From: Onchidella celtica
Lineage: Eukaryota; Mollusca; Gastropoda; Systellommatophora; Onchidiidae
Length of the DNA stretch: 64,000 bases
Assembly: GCA_963931925.1 (NCBI GenBank)
Contig: OZ007570.1
Location: 55,461,880-55,525,879 of the forward strand
Reading direction: 5' to 3'
A model generated the notes under the pieces. That model searched no databases and was not told where the DNA came from. It saw nothing but the letters and a program-made list of their open reading frames with translations. Positions 54,335-64,000 of this stretch are shown here, piece by piece. Position 1 is the first letter of the stretch. Each line of letters opens with the position of its first letter. The position numbers were made by a program, and so were the translations under genes.

Positions 54335-54895
54335 TGGCACGGGGACTCCAGCACACATTACCCTACTTAGCTACACTAGGTGTGCCGTTTGACTATGTGG
54401 TTGCGAGAGCACTTTTCCCATGACATGGACGATCCTAAGTCTAATACCCTAAAGTACCAGTTGCCCCTTAAGACCTAAGGAAGTAGGTTCTAATCCGTAT
54501 GTTTTGTCCGGCCTACCCCCGACCAAACTCCACCCCAGCACTCAGTCCCTCAGCAGCGTCTTAAGGGAGGAAACTCGCCAGATCCTAGGCTATATTACAG
54601 GTCAGTTGGGCGTGACTAACCGTGCGAGTACCTTGGTCGACCGTCGACCTCAACGCTACATGGAAGCAGGAGCCAGTAACCACCCGGGTTTCCCCAAAGT
54701 GGCTGTTCTGTATTATAAATAAATTTGGGTTTTCTTATATGACACACAATCCACACCTTGTCTGCCGTTATGGGTTTGACCTCATTATGCATAAAATCAT
54801 ATATTAAATTTATTCCTTTATTAACCCTACTCAAAACGTTTTCTTTTCATTCAAACGCGTGGGTTTATCATTGTTCCATAGAGATATGCGCCTCT
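54335..54895. promoter_or_regulatory. Conserved island, copy II
   Basis: Counterpart of 17,141-17,700 with about 1% difference. The TATAAATAA box is near 54,714. Confidence 0.45.
54616..54834 (-). other. 72-codon ORF inside the conserved island, copy II
   Basis: Counterpart of 17,421-17,639. Confidence 0.2.
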
Positions 54896-56660
54896 TAATA
54901 AACAGGCTTCAAAATTTTGCAATTTCAAAATATTAACAACTCAAGAACATGATTAGCTACCTTTGCCCTTGACATTATCTTGGTTTTTATTACAAAACGG
55001 AAGTGGGAATCGATACTACTTAATTAATCGACTGCCAATAACTTTATTGAATATGATCACAAAATTAAGGCTTATTTCTGAAAAATCCCTTCTCTCAATC
55101 TTCTTTCTCTACATTTACATTTTCCTCATCACACCTTTTTTTTCCCTATAGTTGTTTTTTTTTTTTTTTTAAAGTCCACATGACTTGGGAATGACATCAT
55201 CATTCAGCACTAGGGGAACCAAAATCGATACCAAAAAGATACCATTATGAAGGAAAAGGCTAAGCACACTTAACAATCTTATCTCCTTGAGATTTGAAAA
55301 TGGAAATAATACGTAAATTAATATCTGTTCAGACAAAAAACATAGCAGAAAACGAAAGGCATGAACCAGTTGCACATGTTAGCTTGGACTCTTTCCGAAT
55401 TGTACATTTTCAAATATGTACTGAATAAGAAAAATGAAAAAAAATCTTGGAGAACAGATTTTTGTATTGTGATCACAAACTCAAAACTTGCAACGACCAA
55501 ATCACAATAATCATTATGGAGAAATAAAGGCAATTTGTCAGTTGGATGGAGAAAAAAAACTTAAGTGATAAGTCTCCGAAATGAAATTGACATTTATCAA
55601 AAAATGAATAAATCTACTATGTTATGCACAAATTCTCCACCTTTGAATGCAAAGGGCTTTTTTATTAGGCCACCCACAGTAACCAAATTTTGTACACGAA
55701 TGTAGGTTTCAAATACTGTGGAAGGTGCATTGAAATTTGTATTGTTTTATTGGTCTTGTTTTTCATTTTTTTTTGAGTTGCCTTTGGGCCGTTGACTGCT
55801 CTCCTCTGATCCCATTTTTTTCACAAATACATGACCCATGGTGTGAACACTTCATGCCGGCTGATGTCAGCTACTCAGCATGCTAGTGGTGAAGTTAGAA
55901 GACAGGAAGGAATACATGATACAGAGAGTAGAAAGTGATGGGGTGGGGCAGTGGTTGGAGGTCGCACTGAGTGCGGCTTTTATGCTTGTATAAATATAAA
56001 ATACTAAAATGGAACCTTTATACATTTAGTAAATGCTTACATCTACAATTATTCCATTTGCATAAAGTCTGATGGTAAAATGAATCTCGCGGTGCTGTAA
56101 TTTAATGATCCGTGGCCGTATGCAAGAACTGTACGTAACTGCTTACATGATGGATAGGCCCAAAGCATCGGTCCAAAACACTACTTGGCATGCCAGAACT
56201 TTGTGTAAGCCTACATTATATGTATGTATGTGTAAAGTGATTCGTAACTTGCATAATTTGCACAATTGACTCAACGTATTGAATCCAAAATTTGATAGAG
56301 ATCTGCCTAAGATTAAAAAAAGATAGAGAAGCGCTTAATTTCTCCGGTTCTGTGTCAACTCCTGCATCCGGCCACTGATATGTGCAAAAAAAATTCCAAC
56401 CTTTTCCAGCCGTACCATGAAAAAGCAAAATGTACTGCCACAGCCGATATTTCCATCCAGAAACCAGGCGTCATTTGGATCTTGAAACAGAATGTTATTT
56501 TGTCAATCAACTAGAAATTAAAACTGGGCATTAGATAAAACATGTACTGTCTACATATCTGAATTTATATGTGTAAGCTTTACAGAACTTACATGCGAAG
56601 ATTCAAAGTGGAAATAAGTCGCTCAATTTTATTACGATGTAGTCTATGCTTTGTTCCAGT

Positions 56661-57061
56661 CACAGACTAATAAATAACCAGACTGGAAACACAAGCTTCG
56701 GGCTGTGTCGTTTTTTACGGAAGTTAATGAGATGCGGCCGCATAACCAACGTGGCCGCCGCTCGGGAAATTCCGATTTTAGTTCTATCTGCATTAGAAAT
56801 TTCGTTTTATTTGTCAAGATTGGTTGTACATGTATTGATAATGCATTGTCTTGCCTATCCTTTCATTTTATTGTCTACAGCTGCCTTTTTTTTATTGTTA
56901 TAAATTATGACCGTCTGGACTTTTAACGACCGCTGCATTGTAACTGTGCTGAAGCGTCGGTCGCAACCGTAAATCTAATGTGGCGAATGGTTCATGACCT
57001 TTCGCTGTTTTGTGACGTCACACAATGGGATCATCCAGTCTGTTTAATTTATTAGTCTGTG
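56661..57061. mobile_element. 401-bp MITE with 8-bp target duplication
   Basis: The ends are inverted repeats starting CACAGACTAATAAAT and continuing, with one small gap, to CAGACTGG. Flanks are a perfect 8-bp duplication GTTCCAGT at 56,653-56,660 and 57,062-57,069. Copy I holds the empty site with a single GTTCCAGT at about 20,667. An 8-bp duplication fits the hAT, P or Merlin superfamilies; the terminal CA suggests hAT or P. There is no transposase frame. A 12-bp palindrome ATGCGGCCGCAT lies inside. Confidence 0.85.
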
Positions 57062-57069
57062 GTTCCAGT

Positions 57070-57335
57070 TTGGCTAAATGAAGCTAATTATTTTAGTAAA
57101 CACCAACCAAATAACGACCGATAGACTTTTTTCTGGAACAGCTGGATAAAGAATATAATTTTATGTTGTAAAACATTCTAAAAACCACACTTGAAAATGT
57201 ATTGTCCAGTTGGCATCAAAATTATTCTATGAACTGAACTTTTAAAAGACTAAAAAGTTAATGTTACTTGACCTCTGTAGAAACTCGAACATGAAATGAT
57301 TCAAATACTTTGATCATTTACATGAAGAAAATGTG
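57070..57335. repeat. Diverged extra copy of the start of the duplicon right part
   Basis: It resembles 57,912-58,140 (and 1-185) at roughly 70-75%: AAACACC, then GTTGTAAAA-ATTCTAAA, then GGCATCAAA, then AACTTTTAAA, then AACATGAAATGATT. It shows that the right part began as an old tandem repeat. Copy I has lost most of this by deletion. Confidence 0.6.
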
Positions 57336-57911
57336 ATCCACATCATTTATCACACATAATTTGTAAACACTAGTGAAACCTGGCATCAGTTGGTTGGGTC
57401 AGCTCACGAAATATCATAAAAACCACAGAAAAACTGTGGAGTCGCAGCAGGGCTATAAGCAAAGTCAAAATTGGGCAAAAAGAAAAGGTTGTATGTTGCG
57501 AAGCCCCGCGTGAGAAATAAAACCCAAACAATACAAAGCAAACTAAAGAGAAGACAAAAATTACACAAATTTTCGGCTTTCGCCTTTGTCAAGTGAAAAA
57601 AACGAACAATAAAAGACTTCAACAGGAACGAAGTGAACCAGTTTACTTAGCTGCGAATTCTTGCTTCGTTAGCAGCACCAAAGCACGTCCGTCCGCCAAA
57701 AGCATGGAAGCAAGAAGTCTGCATGTGTTTCTCTTTTCAAAGCCTTATAACAGAATGTTAAATCAACCAGAAATTAAAACTGTGCATTAAATAAGATGCA
57801 TCCTATCTACATGTGAGAATTCATGAATGCAAGCTTCATAGAACTTGTGCTAGAAAATTCCCCTTTCTTAAGGCACACCCACAAGCGATAGCCAGACAGG
57901 ATTACACTTTG
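57336..57911. other. Sequence largely kept only in copy II
   Basis: No gene recognised. A stretch at about 57,440-57,560 resembles 9,455-9,560 distantly. The last 120 bp are shared with copy I. Confidence 0.4.
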
Positions 57912-58438
57912 TTCCAGTTTGCAAACGATGCTAACTATTTTAGTAAACACCGCACAAAGGATATGTTGTAAAATATTCTAAATACATGTACAACGTTTGA
58001 AAATGTTCGGTAAAGATGGCATCAAATTATACTATTTAATTGAACTTTAAAAAAAAATAAAGAGTTAAGATTACTTGAGCACATTACAAACTAGAACACA
58101 AAATGATTCAAAATACTTTGATCACTTATACTTACATCATAATCTGGGCTTTTAGTGTACTGTGCATTCTTTTTAAACAACTACACTCCCATCACAGCAC
58201 CAAAATAATTGGAACGGGAAGACTTCCGGACATTGAGACCACCCAGTCAATCCCTAAGGCTAAAACTAAACCAGTTTCTAAGTCTGTCTTTATCCCTTAT
58301 ACCAATTGCTGACCCCACTGCTTACTCTTTTAACAAGAAATGAAAAGAAATATTGGGGCAGTTTGTAAAGAATTGTAAGAGTTCAAAGTCATCAGGGACT
58401 CTTTCCATAAGACCTGGATCCTATAGAAAATCGAGTTA

Positions 58439-58648
58439 AGCCTAGCCAGCATCCCTATGTTAATCTGATGCAGCGTTGTATAGGATTTCTGTAAGGTAAG
58501 TAGGATTACCATAGGGCTGGATTCCCTACATCAATCTGATGACAGTACTATGTCATAACCAGAGGATCTACATAGGAATGATGCCATTCCAATGTGTGAA
58601 CTTGACATTATTCCAAAGTGTGGGATTTCCATAGGGTTACCGGCTGAG
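58439..58648. repeat. CCAGCC-ended short repeat, duplicon copy II right part
   Basis: Counterpart of 495-705 and 21,377-21,587. Confidence 0.5.
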
Positions 58649-60339
58649 AGGCGACAACGTCAACAGTTAGATTGGTTCGTTTTCTGAAGGAGCTCGATCT
58701 GTGCTTGTTGTGCCCCTATTTTTTATTTATCTTTTACTGGTACACACATTTTATTAGGCTTCAAGAAGTAACAGGATAAGGTAAAACAGAAGAGAACGGG
58801 TACATTTTTTTTTTTAATTAAAGGGACTTAATTGCTTTTTCCCTTCAAATAGGGCTGTTTTCCCGGATTTCTTCCCTTTATCACTTATACAAGTTACATA
58901 ATGTATTAATCATATAAGCTATAAATATGGTGAACTTTATGGGAGGTCAAATCAAGCCACCATCATTCTATGCCAATTGGCCATCACTATCGCTGGAGAT
59001 TCTGTTCTCCACTCGTCAGCCTAAACTGGCCGATGGAAGAATCTAAACTATGAAGAAAAGCCAATTATTGTCAAAGTAGTAAGGGTATAATCAGCCGCTG
59101 ACAGAAAATATAACCATTTAATTATTTTCGTCAGTAACGCTCACCTTGTCTCAAAATCGAATTCTTGTAGGCTATAGAGATCTATTCCTTCCTAGGTATG
59201 AAACAGAGAAATTTATGTATTTTATAGTCAACGACTCCAACAAAAATTAGTATGTTCATGCTTCAGATTAAAATAATAATAATAATAATAATAATAAAGT
59301 TATACGTAGGCAGAGTCAACAGTGCCTATCTTCTCTCTAAATCCAACACCTGCCATCAGAATTTAAGTGCCATTTCGGCCATATGGAAGGTTCGACATAA
59401 TGCCTGTCTTACTTTCGTTTCAGAACATTATCTTCACAGTATTTTGAAACTATTAGTTGCATCCAAACTAAAACTAACGAAACAATCTGAACTATGCTTG
59501 AAAAAATAAATATCGAGAGACTTATGCGTGGGAGAGGGGAAGGCCTAGGATGAAATCATTGGTAGTCAACAGTTCAGCATTCTGTGTGAAAATATTTAAA
59601 GTGGAGGTATACAGAGAGACGGGGAGATAGGAGGAGAGGAGAAAGAGAAGGGGAGAAAGAGAGAGAGAGAGAGAGAGAGAGCGAAGGGGCGGCGAGAGAG
59701 AAAGAAATAAATAAATTAAAAGATCAAGTAACCAAATTTACACTTATTAGAGGCCTATAACTTATTAACAAGTCACCGCCCCCCCCCCCCCCTCGGAATA
59801 CGATCACCCTATTTATCTATTTGTTTATTTATTTAATTATTTATTGTAAGGTCGTAGCGGTTTACACGTCTACGGTATTACCATTGACAAACTGCATGGT
59901 AGTCAAACGATTGCTCAATGGAACACTTACCTCCTCACCTTGTACAATAAATACAGTCGTAGATCCTCATGGACTTCACCTTGTAAGGAACGATTTCAAA
60001 GTACTTAAATTATAGCTTATTTAACAGTGCAGATAAGGTAATCCAATCCATCATGGTTTGAAACACCGCATCACTCTTGCTTAGAGTAAACTTTGCGTGA
60101 GCAACACACCTGACTTAGTCTGAAGTTGTGAAACTTAAAGAGTGGACGGGCATTTATCCTTTAAAACATTCAAAGAGACGACCCTGAACTGCAGAGATTC
60201 TGTGCAACACATTAAACAAAGTGAGCTGATAAAACGTACTTGTGAGCATGTCTTTGGACATGGGGGAAGGGGGGGGGGGCTTTGTGGTGGACGGTTCAGT
60301 TTTCTCATGACACACCTTGCCCTATGGAGCTTCGCGAAT

Positions 60340-60570
60340 AAAGCCAGTCCTCTCTCACTCTCTCCTTTTCTCTCTCTCTCTCTCTCTCTCGGGCATGTAG
60401 AAAGGGGGGGGGGGGGGGGGAGTGCTTATTGGTGAGCGATTCAGTTTTCTCGTGACTCACCTCACACTGTGCTGTGGAGCTTCGCAAATCGACCCACTTC
60501 TCTCTCTCTCCCCTCTTTCTCTCACACTCACTCTCTCTCTCTCTCTCTGTCTCTATGTATCTCTCTTTCC
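60340..60570. repeat. (TC)n microsatellites with G-run, duplicon copy II
   Basis: Counterpart of 2,400-2,660, with the longest G-run of the three near 60,404-60,420. Poly-C follows at about 60,671-60,684. Confidence 0.85.
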
Positions 60571-62830
60571 TTTCCCCTCTCTCTGCACTGGAAAGTTCTT
60601 AATTGGTTTCTCGGAGGGCTCAGCCGAAGGCTGTTGGTCCCCATTTTTTTTCATCTGATTTTGTTTATAGCCCCCCCCCCCCCACCCAACAGATTGTTCT
60701 TTATAGGTGACATGGCCCTTCTATGACCCACATTAACTGTATCCTTATAATTCATGGCGGCCAATTATCTAGAAAAAAGCAAAATTTAAGTAAGAATTTC
60801 AAGCTTTATAATTACTGGACGAGGGGGGGGGGGGGTTCAGAACGTCGCAACACTTTCCTCTGTTCAATTCAGGTGTGGCTCAAAATCAACGAAAGTGTTA
60901 AAACTATAGCGATCCTCAAGATCTTTAAAAATACATGTATGTCCACGCACACCTTTACGTCTTTCTATGCAGAACATGATAGTTTGTAGAATTTAAGGCC
61001 CAGCAGTTGAAAAACCGTTCATAATTACATTGGAGGCCTTACTTCCTAGATCGTTTATACATGTAATATGATTTATTGGGTGTGAGCTGAGATCATACTG
61101 TCTGAACATTGTATTTGTCATTCAAATAAGGGCAGATTAGATGATGATGAGCCAGTGAAGTTAATGATGGGCTCCCACAAATTCAACCATGTCGAGTTGT
61201 TTTTTTAAATTAAATGTACTTTTTTTCTCCCTCCACATTGATTTGTTCACAGTTGAACATACTGCAACACACTTAATTATCACTGGGTCAAGTGGTTTAG
61301 CTCCCTCAATTCACGTACAAAGCCAGGTAGAAACAATATGTTTTGATCTTGTCACACAAATTTGTTAAAAATGACATTCGCATGTTTTTCTTAGATGTTC
61401 CCTTAGTTCATTACCGCATTTAATTCATTCAGTATACTTCAAACAATCATCAGTCAAGATTTGTGTATATATGTGTGTACTTTGTGATTACTGGAACTAA
61501 TACAAATTAACAGTTTAAAAAACTTGCGTATAATTATGAGTAAATCTTTTTACATACATGTATTTCTTCTCATTTTATATTTAAAATGTTTACAACAAAA
61601 TGAGTGTAACAATAAAATTATAAAAATGTATGTAAATTTGGATTAAATCTTATGGCTCTCGAACATCTGAAGTTTATCATATACATGTATGGCTCTTACA
61701 TCAAGCAAGTTTGGCCACACCTGTAATATTAGGTAGTCCAAACTGATTTTTACTTTTTAACTCACAAGTTATTGTCTAATGTGATGGAAAAGCTACAAAA
61801 TTTGACTTTGTTTCTTTCGGAAAATGCTAAACTGCTTGTCTAAGTTCCTTTCGATCTGAACTGGTGTCCTTTGAACAACTGCTGCAATCAGGTCTTCGTC
61901 ATCACAGCCGGTCCTCCTCTCTCCCCCCCCCCCCCCCCACACACACACAATCACTGTCTATGCAGTGGACACTCAAAGGGAGACAATCGATAATAAAAAA
62001 CTAGTACGGTAGCTGTTACTCTGAATATTTTCCCTTTATCAATGAGAATCGAATTTAGATTGACTAAAAATAGCCAGATGTCGTTATGAGGCATTCGAGC
62101 CATTCAGCATTAATGGTAAAGCACTACTCCTTTGGATTTGTTTGAGCGATTCACGACGCAAAGACCAGCTGCATGCGAAAGATGTATTTTTTTATACCAA
62201 TAAAGAACGGGAGAAAGCCAGGCATGGGCTGGTTTTGATAAGTAATTTCTAAGGCTTCAGTGAGTTGCACTCAATTTAAGTCCCGTATTGCAGTTTCACG
62301 TTCCTTTTACAATCCTGCAACGTCAAAAAATGCTGTGTCGTCTTCATTTCAAGGTGGGAAAGTTTTCCAGAAGCAGGAAGACTTCAGTTATCCAAGAACT
62401 ACCATCAAAGAAAAGCAAAAATCAGCATAGAAATGCCAAATGACAATGCAGTGTCACTCATTGTAAGCAATGTTTAATCACACAAGAGGAAAGCTAGCTA
62501 TCAACTTTAAGAGAGTGGAATATTTTCAAAATATAAAACACCACAGCATCAGCAATCAGTGGATTATCTATAATAATTTTGTTTGTTTGTTTATAATTGA
62601 TGAAAGACTTAACATCCGAGAGATCATACACGTACATTTTCCCATTTTAAATTCTTTTTGGAAATCATTGTGTACCGATACACCTAGTTTTTTTTGTTGT
62701 TGTTGTTAGTTGTTTCTAATGCTGGGTGTGTCTAACGCAGGGTGTTGCATACTGCGTCATACTCAACTTTTTCTCTTCTTTTATTTTAAAGCTTCCCGGT
62801 CTCCTGTTTTTCTACACTCTTTTTGTGTTA

Positions 62831-63040
62831 TTAATATATTTTAATTGATTTAAGTCTAAACATGAGCTTTTGCAACAGAAAGTCAACATTCATTGCCATA
62901 CTGTTAGTGTTCAGTGATGATGTTTCACTATTCTGTTTCTCACACTCCCTATCTCTCTTAACACAACAACTCATGTCCATCTTCCAGTCATCACATTTAA
63001 TGGAACAAAACAGCTGTTCTAAACAATACACAAAATACAT
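62831..63040 (-). other. Small cysteine-containing ORF, duplicon copy II
   Basis: Counterpart of 29,086-29,313, 69 codons. One codon has been lost in frame (N-D-S to N-S), with a few substitutions. Confidence 0.25.
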
Positions 63041-64000
63041 TTTTCTTTGATTCTATTTCTTGATGTTTTATTCAAATTTATTATGACAATACCAAAATAA
63101 TATTCGTTTGAAAATGAAATAGTAGGCCCCCCTATCTATGACTGCATTCGAACTTTCCGTTTTCTACATAACTTTTAAATACTGATAAAAAAGAACAATA
63201 AATGTGTAATAATTATGAAAGTGTACACTGTTTGTAGCACTTGGGACATGCAGTTAGTAGCATGGACACACAACTCAGGAAAAAACAGGAGGAAACAAAA
63301 AGGATATCTGAAAGAATAATTAATTAAGGCTCTTGTTAGTAATATTTCGGGAGGAGCCCTCTAGCTCTGGAGTCACGAAAGGCTTTAAAATACATGTAGT
63401 GCAAAAAACTTGGGGGATGGTACTTTAACCTTTTACCAAGAGGTCTGCACTTTTTTTGTCATGCTGAAATAATGCATTAGGGTGTCTCTCAGTTGGATTT
63501 TCATCAAGGAAAACTAGGAGTAAATGACCGACTCTGTTGTTGGTTGTTGTGTTTATTTGATGTGGTAATTAGAGAGATATTCTGTTGCTTTGGTTACACC
63601 CCTTTTAAAAGTACACGTGTATTCTATAAGCTGGAAATCAAATCTCTTGCCCACGTCATACCAGGTACTTGTAACAACATTCTTTTTGCATAACGCGATA
63701 AACGTCACACTGCTTTTTCAGAATAATTTAACAAATCCAAAGGGGAATCCCCTCACTTATCATAATCTACATCTACATCTAAAATAAAGAATTATAAACA
63801 AGATTATATATACTAGAACCTACATCAAGATAGAAGTCACATTCGACATCTATAACAAGGTAAAAGCTAGATTCCACTCAGTCTGTGAGGTCAACTACAG
63901 GATCTCACACAGATATTTCTAGACGTTGATCCAGACCTATAATCTAGACTGTTCATACAGCAGATTTAGCAGAATTCAGCTTGACTAGAACTTATAGATT
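63041..64000. other. Right end of duplicon copy II and following sequence
   Basis: Shared with copy I up to about 63,280 and again from 63,340 to 63,805, where ATCTACATCTACATC repeats precede the end of homology. The last 195 bp are unique in the window. No gene recognised. Confidence 0.45.

Larger units (their letters stand above)
41020..63805 (+). repeat. Duplicon copy II (with internal RTE and repeated block)
   Basis: Collinear with 9,870-31,806 once the 7,057-bp RTE-containing insertion is removed. Copy II lacks the two SINEs, the 415-bp insert, the solo-LTR-like insert and the I-clade LINE of copy I. It has its own MITE at 56,661. Its right part lacks the CA/GA-rich stretch found at 2,880-3,760. 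Confidence 0.85.

Overview
This is a window of animal nuclear DNA. It is AT-rich, has no operons and no cellular gene with a long uninterrupted reading frame, and is dense in (GA)n/(TC)n, (GGAT)n and (AAT)n simple repeats and transposable elements. Small exon-like blocks are bounded by AG acceptors and GT (once GC) donors. The mix of RTE and I-clade LINEs, a Ty3/gypsy element with short LTRs, tRNA-derived SINEs, TTAA-targeting MITEs and a multiplied Cys-loop receptor locus suggests an invertebrate, most likely a lophotrochozoan such as a mollusc. The species is inference only. Layout: the window is a segmentally duplicated array. A long unit (duplicon) is present as copy I (about 9,870-31,806) and copy II (about 41,020-63,805). 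A third, partial copy (copy 0) of its right-hand part fills 1-4,555. Within the unit the order is a receptor pseudogene on the minus strand, a Merlin transposase fossil, a strongly conserved 0.55-kb island, an older tandem repeat, and a long microsatellite-rich stretch. The spacers 4,556-9,870 and 31,807-41,020 differ and carry their own insertions. Receptor pseudogenes: three minus-strand copies of a Cys-loop ligand-gated ion channel locus can be pieced together from small exons (9,096-14,013; 39,879-43,017; 46,936-51,697). They show ligand-binding-domain exons, a perfect C-X13-C Cys-loop and a likely first membrane segment. All carry frameshifts or stops. One break is shared by copies I and IIb, so decay probably began before the duplication. 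Mobile elements: a 5'-truncated I-clade LINE with an intact RNase H and a 12-bp target duplication (29,930-31,403) is followed by a gypsy element lacking its 5' end (31,807-36,125) with an open 1013-codon pol. A full-length RTE-type LINE with an open ORF (43,018-46,263) sits inside receptor copy IIa. Two 5'-truncated antisense RTE pieces (39,017-39,799 and 46,264-46,856) mark the start of a 3.8-kb block repeated almost perfectly on each side of the full-length RTE, producing a large inverted repeat. This may be a very recent rearrangement or two haplotypes joined by assembly. Smaller insertions include two tRNA-derived SINE copies, three TTAA-flanked elements, a 401-bp MITE with 8-bp target duplications and its empty site in the sister copy, and a 2.5-kb solo-LTR-like insertion. 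Nothing suggests a working multi-gene system. The value of the window lies in the duplication history, the hidden receptor exons, the conserved island and the retroelements.
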